Assembly: GCF_004027225.2 (NCBI RefSeq)
Contig: NC_044282.2
Span: forward strand, 59,947,225 to 60,011,224
Length of the DNA stretch: 64,000 nucleotides
Source: Strigops habroptila
Taxonomy: Eukaryota; Chordata; Aves; Psittaciformes; Psittacidae
Direction: 5' to 3'
Both the position numbers and the translations under genes were made by a program. Positions within the stretch are counted from its first letter, which is position 1; each line of letters begins with the position of its first letter. Positions 12,001-29,224 of the stretch are shown piece by piece. The notes beneath the pieces are model-generated. The model saw only the letters and a program-made list of their open reading frames with translations, was not told the origin of the DNA and ran no database searches.

Positions 12001-15000
12001 GTCTGCGCTCAAAACAATACCATGAGAATCTTCACTTTCCCTCTTTTTTCTGCATACTGTTCCTTGACCTTCCTAAACCAGCTTTCTCATTAAAGAAAAT
12101 GTCACTGGACTGCACCCTGAGTTATGGGAAAACTCCTTCTGATAGATGCATGCATGATGAAGGCAGCAGGACCTGTCAGGTTATGCTGGAGACCACGTTG
12201 GTGAAATGGTGCTTTCAGCATGCCCTAGAAGCTTCTGGCTTCCTTAAAATGCCCCATAAGCTGTGTGGTCCAGTTATAAAAAATACAGTCATTATGACTT
12301 AGCTGGAACTGTAGCAGGGGAAGTGAGGAGATAGATAGTTGTATTTTCTTCTCAAACCACTGTAAGTTTAGGGTTTAGGAACTGCTGAAGCACGTTTGGT
12401 GTTGTGGATGCTCATGGTGGTGCCTGGGGGAATAAGCTGGGAGATATGTGGTGTTGTGTTCTCTACCTTTGCTCTGTACACAAGGAAAGGGAGCAGAGTG
12501 GTCTGTGATTCAGGAATTAATGTCCACCACGGGAAGCTTGGCTTTTAATTCCTGTGTTGTCACAAGTCTCTTGGCTGCTCTGTGCCACAGCGGTGTAATG
12601 AACACGGCAGCTTCCATCAGCCATGGGGATTTTCCACTTCCTCCAAGCGAAACCCAGTGCTACGAGGAGCCTCCCGAATGTTAAGACACTGGGCTTCCTC
12701 CTACACATTTCAACACCTCCTCTGGATTAGGCTGCAGACTAAGGATAAGATTTAATCATTTATTGCCTTTGCATTAAAACATATTGCAGCAAAGCAGTTT
12801 TTCAGCTCCCCTTTGCTCACGATGGCTGTTTAATGTGTCCTATGACAGTCACTGAAGATGTTGTCCAGACAGTCAGCAGAGCCTGGAGGGGTTCGGCTCG
12901 TGCTGAGGCCGACACCTTCATCCAGCTTAATTGATCTCAAGGCACCACTGACTGTATTGACCATGATGAATTCAGATGCCTAAACACGTGTTTGGCATTT
13001 TGTGGGATCCGTTGGATGTAACTGGTGTAGTCATTCATCTGGGAAGGGGAGAATATGTGCAGTGGTATTTGATGAAGTGCAGTCCCACGAGCCCATGCGT
13101 GTGACCCAGCCTGTCTGACCATCTTTTGGAGGAGCACTCTGAAAACGCCTACAGTACTGTGTGTTGGTGTGGCAGCTTTTGTGTCTCAGCATCAGGGGGT
13201 GATTGAGAATGGACCATAATTGGCATTTATGTACCAAAGAACTGATGCGAAGCTTTTCAGTACAGGTATCACAGGCTGAAAAAACCCCAGAATTCCCTAT
13301 GGGAGCCCTTCTACTGCCCTTTTGCTGATCTCTGGAGCTATTTAGGACCTCAGGGTGCTCAGGTTTTCTTGAAAGACAACTAGTAGTTTCTGCAGATACC
13401 AGGGATGTTGTATATTATTCATGCAGCTCTTGAGGGCAGAAGGGACCTGCTGTCAGAGTAGCAACCAGGCAGGAGACTGGACGACAACAGGAGGTCACAA
13501 AGAAACATGCTATGATGGTATGAGCTACTTCACTTGGACATAACTATATCTCCCAGTGGAGATTTCTTTGTTTTAGTGGTGACTGCGTCCACATGACATC
13601 TCCCCAAGCTGGAGGTGAAGAGCTGTGGTCCCTGCCTAGAAGATCTGTGCTAGTAGGAGTAATTGCTGATAGCTGCGATTTATACTGGCACAACTTGACT
13701 CTCTCGCTCAGCCTGTTTTGTTCAGAGGTTTAAGGTGTGCCTTAGCTGATATTTGATGTTTTTACAGTGCCTGGTTCCCAGTGTTGGGAAACCTGACATC
13801 CTCATCCAGGTATACTCGATGGCATAATGGTGAGAAGGGAATGGGCTTCTGGTTTGGGGTACAAATCCCTTCCTCTTTCCACAAAGAATTCAGATCATTC
13901 TTTTCAGGCAAATAAAATGAGACCAAATATTTCATTCATTTGTTTTGTTACTTAACTCACAAGAAGTTGAATAAGGGGATCGTAGATTCATTTCAAGGCA
14001 AAACCATTGTACAATTAAGAAAAAGCAAGAAATTTCATTTTGAAACACAGGGCAAAATGCCTCACAGTTTTCTCCATTTTTGTTTTTCTTTTGGCTGAAA
14101 CAGCTTGCCAAATTTGGCCTGAACTTGCAAGGAGTCTTGATCTGCCAAAACCCGCATTTTTCAGTGAATTAATGATTGTCATGAAAAATTTCCGCCGGCT
14201 GAGACAAAACCCAGAGCTGTTTTGAAGAGATAAAGTTAAAATGGTGCAAAAGTCTTCCAGACAAGCCTTTATGGTTAGCTTCTTAAAGGAATGCATGTAC
14301 CTAACTCCCTCTCAAATGACGGAGAGTTAGTACTTCATTCTTGGATGACATTGGCCCTTCATGCTTATATGGTGACGACTGTTTCGGCAGCAGAAGGGAC
14401 TGAACCAATGGCCACCGAAAGCAAACAGTTCACACTTGCTCCATTCCCCCTTGCCAAGGATTTTCACAGACTTTTTTACAGGGGTCTTTAAGCAGCATTT
14501 GGTAGCACACCACCTGGTGTTAAGGGATCTGCCCTTCTCCCTAGGAGTACATTTCTGTACTTGGCAGGTTTCAAGCCCAGCTCTAGCTGTAAAATGCAGA
14601 TTCTGTTGAAAAACCCCAGTAACCATCTCTGCTCTTTGGCCTTGCTTCATTTTCAAATCAAAGAACAGCCTCAGCATCCTCCCTCATCCTCCCTTTTATT
14701 TCCCTCTTGGCAAAAAGTAAATGCGTATAATTTTCCTAGGACACTGGTATCTCTGCCCAGAACATGCCATGATATTATTTTTAACTCTGTTTTCTCATCC
14801 TTGCTTTTCTTTATGGAAGAGCCTTGGAATCCCTCTTGTTTATTTTCATCTGCACCCACATCTGCTTTGCCCTTCCCTTCCTCACTCCTCTTGATAAAAG
14901 ACCCTGGTCTGATTCCAGCCAAAAGCCAAATGTACCATGCACAGAGCTGGGCAGAAATACCTTGTCTGATTAAATCACCCTTTTTAAATAGCCTGAGCAG

Positions 15001-16590
15001 TTAATGTCAGCTCTCCCTGCCAAACAGTTTCTTGCCTACCCATATACTTTCAGCAGTGTGGCGGCCAACCTCTCTTGCTCTTGATTTGTGCTGGGAAAAG
15101 GCAGCTCACAAGCCAGATAGATATATGGATATCCCCTGAAACAATGGGAGGAGGTGTGAGCAAACAGAAAGAAGCATTGCTGGGCACATCGGGCAGCGCA
15201 TTTCACCAGAACATTGTTGTTTCCCTGCTGAGTGTGGACCGAGTGCGTTGTGAAGAGCTTTAAAGGACTGACTGCTTAGTTGCAGTGTACAGGGGGCTGT
15301 AGGTGAGTTTGGACCTTCACTGTGCTGGGGCTGTTGTAGATAGATATAGGGGAATCTAATACCTAGCCTTCTCCATGGTGCCTCTGAGGAAAGGCTGAGG
15401 GGAACTTGGTGAGATGGGAGCTACCTGAAGACTGGTGGTGAGGAGCACAGGGCATAGGGCTTAGGTGGAAACCATGCTGTTTGGAAAGCCATGGGGCAGT
15501 GAGGTGTTTGTAGGGGCTCAGATGTGTCATGGTCACCACCAAGGTCCTGACTTATCTCTGAAATGTTACAGTGCTTCCTGGTGTCCCAAGTTTTCTTCTC
15601 AAGGACACGGGTGGAAGTGGCTGCCCTGCTCAAGCATGGCTGAGCTCCCAGCAGCTCTGAGGCTCCTGTTCACATAGCGAGGAGGAAAGAGGTGACTCTG
15701 CCTTGCTGAGCACTCAGGACCTTGCAGATGTCCTTCATCCCAGAAGAAAAGCTGAAGGAGAAGAGGCATGAGGAGGTGACCTGCCTTGCGCTGGGCTAGC
15801 TGTGATCAGTGGATGACCAGGGATGGAGAGGCTCTGGCTAAGAACCAGCTTTGTCTTTGAGATGGAAAAAGTCTTCTTTCTTTTACCCTCATTGATGCCA
15901 GCCTGCAACAAAGGCTGAGACATCATCCTGTGCATGACGTTAGCAGGTTCAAGTTTACTTCTGCATCTGAACTCCAGACATTGAAGGGCCTTAATGTTTC
16001 CTTGTCCTTGTTCAAATCCAGGCCTTTAGCACTAACCGGTGACTGGGCCTGTGGACCAGGGGAAATCTTTTCTCCAAGATGTCACAGGTCACAGTGGGTT
16101 TACAATCCACATGAAAACAGAGAGGGTGTTTATATGGATGGAAGGAAACCAATTTTATAACAGCAGGACCTTTAATAATACACCAGGGCTTTGGAAGGGA
16201 TACAAACCCTTATGTCTGAGGGGAGGAGATAAATGGGGTCTAGAAGAAATATCCCATGGGAGCTGCTCATCCTGTTGCCTAGGGTATTTGGCACCTTCCT
16301 TCAATGGGGTTGCTCCACTCCCCAGTGAAGCACCACCCTGGAGCCACCAGCTTGGAGAGGGGACTCTGGACCAGAGCATCCTGACCCAAGCCCCATTACT
16401 GCCCACTTGTCTGCTAGTGCAGCCCTTGCCTGTCTTTCCTGTTCCCAGGCAGAAGTCAAGGTCCCTGTGGCAGGAGAGCCTGATGCAGGCAGCTCCCCCC
16501 TCTGACGCTCCCATGCCTGGGTACAGAACATTCCCATGGGAGGCACGGGTTGGTAGGGGGGTCAGGGCGCAGACGAGTGCTGCCTGTTAC

Positions 16591-16707
16591 CTTGAGCTCC
16601 AGGAACAGCTCCGGACTCCGGAGCTGGGATACTGTCAGCTTGTTTTGCGCTCCTACTCCAAGCAAGAGGAGGAGGAGGAGGAGCGGGGCCGCTGGCAGGG
16701 ATTGCAT
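16591..16707 (-). CDS. Candidate first coding exon with signal peptide, gene unknown
   Basis: I do not recognise this gene. The minus-strand frame starting at 16707 encodes 39 residues before a plausible donor (CTCAAG then gtaaca). It begins MQSLPAAP, runs through eight consecutive leucines to GVGA, which reads as a signal peptide with a cleavage site near residue 20, and continues NKLTVSQLRSPELFLELK. The leucines come from a CTC/CTT run that could be a simple repeat giving a chance hydrophobic stretch. The locus is locally CpG-enriched compared with its surroundings, as expected near a promoter. I found no convincing following exon on the minus strand below 16590. It may be the start of a secreted-protein gene, a pseudogene relic or chance. 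Confidence 0.25.
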
Positions 16708-19700
16708 GGGAGTCTGTGTTGGAAATAGCCAGCGCAGCTGGGCTCTGTCCCGTGGCCTTCACCTTGCTGCTTTGCTAGGGGAAAAAGAGAAGGGGGAGAC
16801 TTGGCTGGAGAGCCCTTTGATTTCGCCTGCCTTCATACTTTGGTTTCTTCCCAGGTGGAAGGGCTCTCTGATCCCACAGGCAAGCAGACCATGATGGATT
16901 TGATCTATCCAATTAAGCTCTCTTCACCTTCAGAAAAGGATTCCCATGCCATTGGGAATGGTCCCTGGCCCATAGTAATTCCCAAACCATGCCTGGGATG
17001 CATTTAGGCCAGTGCTAGCCAGGCCAAGCCAGACCTGTGCCACACTAAGCAGGATGGCCTGTTTGGAGATGGAGGTTCAAAGGGGATTTTCCATGTTCCA
17101 ATGCGAGACAGAAATGTGATGGTCCACTTTCCCTCTGTTTATCTTTGTGAGCTCCTCCTGCCCTAGGGGGACATTGGCTGGGCATTCTACCCTGCACTGA
17201 ACTATCCCAGTGTCCCGTCCTTTTGCATCCAATGGGGACAAGGCTGTGAGAAACCCTCTGAGTAAAATACAGCCCATCCCCAGGATTCAGACCTTCCTTA
17301 CTTGTGTACAGGGAGCTGAGGCTGGAAAACAGGAGTCATGTTAAGACCACCAGCCTGGTGGGTGTTACTTTTATCCCAGTAGATTTTCAGGTCACACCTT
17401 GGGGCTAGGATGTTACGGGTACATGCTGAAGGCATTACAGTCTTCCACTGTCGTGCTCTTTTTAGACCAAATACATAAGAGAGAAACCAAGGGAATGGTT
17501 TAGAAGCACCTATAAGTTCTTCTCTAGCTCTACACTCACAAATCTGTGCATGTAGAGCACATACGTTAGTGCTTCCACCTCTTCAGCCTTCCCCAACCCA
17601 CCATAGCTGACACTCAACTACAAGCTGAGCCTCTCAGCAATTTTGGCTCTGAGCATGCCTCTTCTTCAGGCTGTCAATGCTGAGAAGAGAGTAGAGGGAT
17701 TAGGGGGAAGGGTGTAAATTGCTCACTGAGGATGCTATCACATCAAGCCCACTGTTTACAAGCTGCTGCCAGGTTATTGAAGATCAGAGAGTTGCTGGGT
17801 CTAAACACAGCTACTCCTGGAGTGCAGCATGTCGAAGCTGGTTGATACATGTCCACCCACTGCCCTTGGGTTGACCTTTAAGACCTCGGAGTTATCAGAG
17901 GGAAGCGACCATGCGGTGGGGCTGGAGGACCACCTACAGTGCGACGTGAGCTGTGTGGCGATCCTGCACAGCTCAAGGAGAGGAGATCTAGAGATACACT
18001 CTACACTGGGGGCTCCTGGCCCATATAGATCCAGGGGTGGGAACCTATATGAGTAGCTAAACATGATCTAAATCATTGCCAGTCCATATGGCAGAGATGC
18101 TTTTTCCCAGTCTATCCGCTTGGGGTGATGAACCTCCTTTCTGGTGTTGGTCCATGGAGTGAGGTGGCTCTGTCTGCCAGATGGAATCCAGTGCTGGTGA
18201 TTTCAGGCAAAATTTGGCTTAGTGGATATATCTGTACAAGTAAATTCAACACAGCCAGGAATTTCATCATCTGCACTGTTGAACTGTTAACATGATCCCA
18301 GCATCAGCTTGGCCCAGCTCAACCGTCATAGACCCAGACAATGCCTGCACATGAGACTGGAGGCAGCACACACCAGGGGCCATTCCTAAAATGTATTTTG
18401 GATCTGTCCACCCTGATCTGGAAGCTGAGAGAGTTTAATAGTGTGAATGTGGCCAGACCAGGCCAGCTGGCCTCAGGATGAGAGAACAGGCCACTTTTTT
18501 TGCTTACCAGCACAGCTGTAATGAGTAGGCTCAAAAGTTTAAAGTACTGAAGAGTCAACAGCAGCCAGAACAGCCCTAGCAGTGTTCGTCCTGCAGAAGG
18601 GAGGCTCTTGAAGTCCTTAGTTGAATATGGCAGAGGTCAATGTTGTTAGATGAAGATGGCAAAGGCAAGATTCTGGTAGAGAAAGATGGTCAGAGCACAC
18701 CCTTGCCGTAGGGCAGAGTTCAACTGGAAATGCAGAAGGGCTTGCTTGTTGTGATATTAATTTCTGACCTCCTGCATGAGACAGGACAGTTCTGAAGGTT
18801 TCATCTGGACAAGAAAGCCAGGGCAAAGGCTCTCACATTTACCTGTTTAGAGTAACTATCAGCTGAACGTCCCTCTGATTGCAAGAGCACATGCCCCAAT
18901 CAAGGTTTATCCCTATGGCTTGGAGGTTCTCTGTGTTCTGCCTTTTGTCATTGCAAGGTGATACCCTCTTAGCAATGGGCACTGCTCCAATAGATTCACC
19001 CTTCCTAATATCTCTCTATGAGTGAGCTGGGGGCTTGGTTGGGACCCCTAGCTTGTGGGGCACAGGAGAGCAGCACACCATGCTTGTAGGGATCACTGAG
19101 AAGAAGGTCTGTTGTTGTTCATAGCTCATTAGTATTTAGTAGAGGGGAACCTGTAGGTCAGTCCAGATCTTATTTCAAGGATTTCTTCCCAAATAAAACA
19201 TGTGAACTCAGCTCTGGGCTGGGTTCCTGCATGTCGCTCTCCACTTGGAAATACACTGAAATTCCTGCTCTGGAGTTGTTCCTCTATTTGCTCAGAGCTC
19301 CCCGGCAGGCACCCGAATTCCACGAAACCTGACTGCGGTTTCTATTAACATCATGCACAGAGGGATGCGGATACCCCTCTTTTGTGGCTGTTTGTTGATC
19401 CCAAGAGTGCTCAAGTGAGCATATTTGGTGCGAGAAAGACTGGCATATCAGGGAAACAAGGATACTCTTTCTCCTTGGGACCAAATTTTGGTGCATATGT
19501 TACAAAGGGATGAGCTGTGTGAGCATCAGTGCGGCACGGGGCAGGGGATGCTTTCCTGGGCTATGCACCAAGCTGGGATTGAGGCCCTGATTCACTTTCC
19601 TGGTGGATAGACCCAAGCATCCCCAACCGATGATAAAGGACTGACCACAACAAAGCTCCCATCACCCTGCTATGGCTGGCTTTCTGCTATCTCCACTGTG

Positions 19701-22700
19701 TGGCTTTAGCCAGCCCTGAAAAAAGAGAAAAGATAAGATGTCCAAGAAGAGGGATCAGGTGAGGATGAGTTTAATATAGATTTGAAAGGCTGGGTGAACT
19801 CTCTTGCTATCACAGAGGCAATTACGACCAGCAAAACATCTGGCTTGGGTACAATGAGGATGACATCTGGCATTCAGAGGATGGTGGTGAGACCTGGAGG
19901 CTCCAGGGAGATGTTCCTTCCTCCTGCTCTGCTGGCACAGAGTTGGAGCTCAGATTTAAAGCAGAGAGGGTGAGCTGGCTGCAATTCCTTTGCTTATTAC
20001 AGCAAGGATGTCAAGCATAGGATCCCTCATCTCCGAGGGGAGTTGGAGCCGGGTTCCCTGATGCCATCTCCCAGGATCGCGAGCAGGCCAGAGAAGTTGG
20101 CTGTCCCTTCTCTCTAATGCTGAATAAGCTGCTAATTTTAACTGGGAGTGACCTTGAAAAGATCAGCGGGGAAGGAAACTCTGGAGAAAAAAGGTCTGGA
20201 AGCAGCCTAGAAAAGGAGCACCCATGGCAGGTCACAGCCCATCTCCAGTGGTGGCAATTGCAGATGTCATGGGCAGAACAGGGGGAGGGTGCAGCAAGAG
20301 CCCTGGGAGAGCAGAACAAGGAAATCAGCAGGGATGTTGTCATAATACCTGACTCAAATCACTGAGGGACGGGCAATCATCCAGACACAGCTCCAGACCT
20401 GCCGCCTGCAGCCCAGCAGGACCAAAGGGACACATCCCACAAATCTCTCTGGAGCAGCCGTGGGCCCTGAGCATGTAAAGAAAATGATTCCCTTGAGCAT
20501 CATTATCCATGGAGGGATTTTCTGGCTCCTGGCAAAGGTTGAGTGTTGCACTGAGTGGCTGCCTGGGACGGAGAGACCTTTCCTTGGGCACATTGTTGTC
20601 TCTGCTTTCAATCTCTGCACTCTGCTACCCACTCAGCCTAGCTGTGACACACGGCCCCAGCCTCTCCTTCAGTCAGGGGGTGCTCAGGGCTGTCCATCCA
20701 CCCTTTCCAGACCCAGCCTGGAGCTTCACCAGCCCTTGGGGATGCTCTGAACCAAGACTTCTCTTTGGAGAAGCAAGCCTTGGCTATAAGCTAGCTGCCT
20801 GACCAGAGAGGGGGCCCTCCTGGTGAAGAAGTGGTGACTGTTCCCTTTGGTGGAGCAGCTTGGAGACCAGAGCTCAGCCTGGCAGGACACTGATGCCTTT
20901 GTTTGCTCTGCAGTATTTACCAGGGGATATTTGCTCTGCTGTATGTGGGTGGAGGTAAACCAGAGCAAGGTGAGGGCTCCTCACCATCTCCTTCCCTGGG
21001 GGCCCTGCCTCGCTTTTTGGTGACAGCGTGGCAAGCTCCAGGCACCCTGTTCTGTATGGAGCAGTGGGGACGCTTGGATCCTAACTTTATCACCCTGGGA
21101 GAGGTGCTGAGCTCCTGGCACGTGCCAGCATGCACTGTTGGTGAGGCTGTGCCTGTTCTGCTCAGAACCAAACAAGAGCCTAGCATGGGATGTCATTGTA
21201 AGAGCTTATTTCCCAGGCCATGACCTCCATATGTTGCCACTTTTCTTTACACCACACCATCCCACAGCTCCAGGGTCCGGCTGCTGAAGTATTCAGAGCT
21301 CTCTCTGTTGGGCAGCCTTCTTCCCAAAAAGGATATCAGCTCACCTATTAGGTAGAGATCTGGGAATATAATGGACTTTTCTTCTTTACCCCTGCCCTGG
21401 GTGAGTCCTGCACACACAGGGTTGTAGTGTGAGCCACAGTCAGGCAGATCTGGGTGTTAGTATAGCGTGGGAAGAAGGAAGAGGGTAGAGGAGCCTTACT
21501 TGAGAGGCCCTAGGTCTTTATCCCATGGGTAGGACCATGCACTCCCTCCTCCCTGCTTTGCTCTTCCACCTCAGCTAATCTTGTCCTGCTCTGATTCTAA
21601 CCCAGATTCCTAAAGACGTTCAGGGAAGCCTATAGTGTATGCTATGCTTAATCTTTGATTGGACATTAGAAAATCCATGTTGCTATGAATGCCTGGGTTA
21701 TGGGAAAAGCCTCAGCTGGAGCTCACGCCCTATGAGACATCAGAAAAGCCACCTGATTTCCTCAGTGCTGCTGCTCCCCACACCTCTGCCCTCTCACTGG
21801 TTTTCCTTTGCTTTCCCTCTCGCTCTCACCTCTCTCCCTTGAGCACCTGCTGATTTTTCCATGCCTGTCTCACCCCTTGGCCCTGGCTCCAAGTTTCCAG
21901 ATGCACTCTCTGCTTTGCTAAGGTGTCACAGGGCACAGCTATTGCATGGAGAAGGTTTTATGCTGCAGCCCTGGGGATATTTCTACATCTGCAAGGTGAG
22001 GAACTAAGAAATACCACAGAAACCTTCTCTCCAGAGCCTCAAACCACTTGCAAACAGGGTGTTACTGCAGATGAACTTAACAGAAGACCAGACATTAGTT
22101 GCACAGCTGAAAGAGGATGGGGAGGAAGTAACAGGACCAAGGCTGCATGAGGAAGCTGTAGCAAAGACTGATAACGGAGGCCTGGGTCTTTCCATATGAG
22201 AATTGGAAAGACCATTCCAGTGGTCTTTGGAAAGACCACCTGGCACCTGGGGAAGAAATGAAAAGACTATCATGGTTGTTATGCAAGACACATATCATTT
22301 GGTATCCCTTTTAATCCTGGTCTGGGCTGTTCAGAGAGTTCATACTGTGTGGCAGGAATTGCCTCTTAGTGTGTAAAACACCTTGTACAGCCTGATGCCT
22401 GTACAAAATAAACATCATGCTCTTCTCATCATGCTCTTCTTGGGTAGCTTCACAGGGTCCTAGTAGATGAGCTGTTTCCATGAGTGGTAAGGTCCTTTCT
22501 ACAGATCACTCAAGAATCACGAACTGAATTTGAGAGCCTGGATCACTTTTACGACCTTTTCCCTGCCCTAAGACTCACCTGTGAGCCTCTGGCTGGAGCT
22601 CACCCATGGTGAAGAGACACCTCTTGGGCTGCCAGTTAGGTACGGGGATGAAGGGGCTCTTGCAGAGCTTGCTGGGGGCACTGGTGACATCCTGGTCCCC

Positions 22701-24097
22701 TGGAGTACAGTTGCCTCCTGTGCTGGAGGTCACAGGAGATAGCATCCCACTTCTCACCTGGGTTTCTGACTGAAGTCCCTGATGTGCATGTCAATGGTGG
22801 ACACTGCAGGGTAGGTCCGTTTCTCTCCAACCTCTGTAATGGAGCTGTGGGGTCCATTTCCCACTGGGTTTGGTGTCTGTTGTGTAAAACCATGGCTGCG
22901 CATGGAGCTCATGGTACCTCTCCAACCCCTGGAGTGACAGTAAACAAAACTCAAGAGATGTTTGTGCAGCATGCACAGAAAAGGCTATGGTGGCCAGTGC
23001 CGAGGATGCACAGCTTGCAGCATCTTTGTTACATTCACCCTGGGCTTGGCCACTTGTTGCTATTGGCCATAAAAATATCCATTTCCTTTCTAAATTGAGC
23101 TGCAATACTTGACTCTTTGGCCTTGGGTGATAACGCAATGCACAAGTGCTTAGCAGACACCCTATGACTCTTCCTCCTGGTTTGTTCCAGCACAAATGAT
23201 CTAGTTTTCAGTTCAGTAACATTTTTCAGTTCTTAACAACAGAAGCCAAGGAGTCAAATATCTTTCAACTCATCTCATTAAATGGAAAACTGCAAGCCCT
23301 GCATGGAGTCCTGGTATATGTGAGGATGATTCCTGATGGCTCATAGAAACGCTTGGGTGGAACCTTCATCTTCTCCCATGAGGAGCAAAGCTGCCCACGG
23401 GTCTGCTGTGGAAAGCAGTTGCAGATCAGATGTGTTATGGGTGGGATAAGAAAAGAGCTCTGAGACACCAGGGGTTGATTCGCCTTCAGGTTTGGATACT
23501 TTGTGAGGCCGAAATCCCACCTCCTGAACATAGGAATCTAATGCTCTTTTCCACACCTTGAGGTTTCCCATAGAGCTCCAGCTTTAGTCCTAGAGGGATG
23601 CAGGTCTCCAATAGACCCCCATCCACCAGCCCTATGAAAACGTCCTGGACACCCTCGGATGTCTCCACCAGATCTAGGATTTCTGAGACTGGATTGTCTC
23701 ACTGAGTTCCATTTCTCCTGTCTGGGATACTTGTTTACTGCTATTAAAGCCTCCTTCCCTCCTCAGGAAGCAGGGAATGACATTTCCAGGATGTGCAAAC
23801 CAGCCATCTCCAGAGACTTTGGCCTCCTGTGAATGCTAAACCAGCCCCCTTCATGCTCTTTCTCTCAGTTGTGGGTCTGCAAAGGAGGGATAAACAGCAT
23901 CTGAAGCCAGACAAAGTACTGTTCACGCCAACAGAAGCACATTATCCCATTTGGGACACTTGAGAAGTGATGCTGGCATCACAGTGGGGGATTTTGTCTC
24001 ATCACAGGTGACAGACAGGGGCATTACAGCACTGAAGATCAAGTCCTTGGACTGAATGTAGCTGCCAGTAGCCCAGCTGTCCGTACACTCTTGTTAT

Positions 24098-24243
24098 GAA
24101 TCTTTCCAAGGCCAGGCGGACAGGGCTTTGAGCAACCTGGTCTAGCGGAAGGTGTCCCTGCCCATGGCAGGGGGTTGGAACTGGATGAGCTTTAAGGTCC
24201 CGTCCAACGCAAACCATTCTGTGGTTCTATGATTCTATGATTC
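24098..24243 (+). mobile_element. CR1 LINE 3' fragment just past BLK
   Basis: It contains tttccaaggccaggcgg, gagcaacctggtctagcgg, ggtgtccctgcccatgg, ggttggaactggatgagc and a ttctatgattctatgatt end. It is the same subfamily and orientation as the copy at 26545-26786. Confidence 0.93.
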
Positions 24244-24837
24244 CCACTCCTTTTTTTCCCTAGGCAACAGTGGCATGCACAGGGGACTCTATGTCACCTG
24301 TTGGTGATGGTCAGGTATTTTTTCTGTCACACAGGTCACCCCTGCTGTTTCTTTCCCATAGCATCCTTGTCACAGTATGGAAAGCACGTTCTACAGAAGG
24401 ACTCTAAATCTGGTTTATGGGATAAAAATCAGTACTCCAAGCAGCCTGGGGAGATGCTGCTCAGTGCCATAACCTGAAGGAGAGTCCACCTGGATCCCAG
24501 CCTGGTGCTCACTCCTGCGGTCCTACCACCCCTTCAGTGTGCCATCTTGTGCCTTCTTTCTTCATCCTTCCCTCCCCAGACCAGTGCAGCTGCTGACTGG
24601 AGGTTGCCCTGCAGCCTGATGTGGTCATTCCCACTGGAGCTGTGGGTCAGAGATGCACCAGAAACCGGGAAAGTGACATTTGAACCCTCCTGGTGCTGGG
24701 TGGTGAGCGGGATGCTAGCATGGGGCTGGCATGATTCGCTGATGCTGCATCAGGAGTTTGTGCATTGAAGGGCTCGGCGAACCAAGGAGGGTGTTTTTCG
24801 GTTTTGAGGTATTTTAATATGTGTATTTTGCATTCCC

Positions 24838-25000
24838 CCGCAGCAGCTGGGTGCAGGAGCCGCCCGGATTTGCGGGGAAGGAGGGACATCTCGTGGCCAC
24901 ACCACGAACATCTCTCCCGCCTCCGGGCTCCAGGGCCGGCGGTCGGTGGGGTGCACCCGAGCATCCCCTGTTCCCGCCCCAGAGTACCACCCCAGCGCTG
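24838..25000. promoter_or_regulatory. Short CpG-dense cluster beyond the BLK 3' end
   Basis: I count about 14 CpG dinucleotides in roughly 165 bases, for example in gccgcccgg, gggccggcggtcgg and acgaac, in a window that is otherwise CpG-poor. It lies 90-250 bases past the inferred BLK poly(A) site. It may be a small CpG island, a promoter or an enhancer; no transcript start can be shown. Confidence 0.35.
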
Positions 25001-25089
25001 CCTGGGGAGCCCCATGGCCTCTCCCCTTGCTCCTCCATGGGCTGGGATGGGCATGGGGAGTACCGTGGAGACTGGATAAAGAAGTGGGA

Positions 25090-25634
25090 AAAGGTAGTAT
25101 CCAGTTGTTTATTATTGACTTAGGGCAGAGAGGTGGCACCACCTGGAGAGATTGCTCCAGAGCTTGGGGACCTGGTGTGGCCCAAAATGGTGCAGACAGG
25201 ACACATTCCTACCCCTGTCCGTGGCATGAAATGGGCTGTAGTATTGCCACCAGTGGCATCAGAAGGAGGGGAGAGATTGTGCACCCCCTGTACCACCACC
25301 CTGGCCATGCTCCCCTCTTCCCAGGGCTGCAGTTGCAGGGCTGACCTGTGTCCAGGTGGGTCACAAAGGAGTTTGCTGCCCTTTGTGACAGAAGCAGTGC
25401 CTGCAAAGTGGGTACAGGCGAATGAGGAAGGAGCTGTGCCAGCTCTCAGCCACCTCTTTTATGCCCGTGATAACCACAGAGCTGGCAGCATCCACCTCCC
25501 TCATGTCCCTCCTTATTCCTCATCTCCAAATGCATAGTGGTGGCACACAGGAGAAAGGGAAAGGCCTGAACCGAGCCATCGCTGGGTGGTGGCTTTCCTC
25601 CGGCTCTGTCCCCGGTTGCTGGCAGGATGGTGGA
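25090..25634 (-). other. BLK: BLK 3' untranslated region (inferred)
   Basis: This is the stretch between the stop codon and the first canonical poly(A) signal on the minus strand. Its end is placed about 15-25 bases past the signal by rule, not by transcript evidence. Confidence 0.6.
25108..25113 (-). terminator. BLK: BLK polyadenylation signal AATAAA
   Basis: The plus strand reads tttatt inside gttgtttattattgac, giving AATAAA on the gene strand about 520 bases after the stop. It is the first canonical hexamer I find downstream of the coding region. Confidence 0.6.
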
Positions 25635-29089
<3,455 letters not shown>

Positions 29090-29224
29090 CTAGGAGAGGA
29101 GGAAGAGTCTGCCTTCATCAGTCACCTCCCCATAACAAGTTACCCACCTTTACAAAAGCAGAGCATGTGTATCGGGTTGCTCACATGCCTTCACGGGCAT
29201 GGGCATGCATATATGCTCCATGCG

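Larger units (their letters stand above)
1..16590. other. Intergenic DNA, distal 3' flank of BLK
   Basis: No gene is recognised. Open frames up to 193 codons (8318-8899, plus strand) lack any domain. Identified contents are the CR1 remnants and the purine tract listed separately, plus a short ATGT run near 1485. The segment 7180-7560 is AT-rich single-copy DNA without repeats and may be a conserved non-coding element, untested. The segment 15375-15420 faintly resembles CR1. Confidence 0.6.
16708..25080. other. Intergenic DNA, proximal 3' flank of BLK
   Basis: No gene, RNA or further repeat is recognised apart from the CR1 copy at 24098 and the CpG cluster at 24838. Open frames of 60-135 codons occur on both strands with no domain, consistent with chance. 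Confidence 0.6.

Noticed and set aside
16039..16728. 229-codon open frame on the plus strand, the longest in the window
   Set aside because: It shows no domain, has low-complexity Glu and Pro runs, and partly mirrors the CTC/GAG repeat of the opposite-strand candidate exon. It is best explained as chance in GC-rich DNA.
1..25000. GATA4 exons expected on the 3' side of BLK from mammalian synteny
   Set aside because: No GATA zinc-finger pattern (CxxC-17/18-CxxC) was found in the frames inspected.
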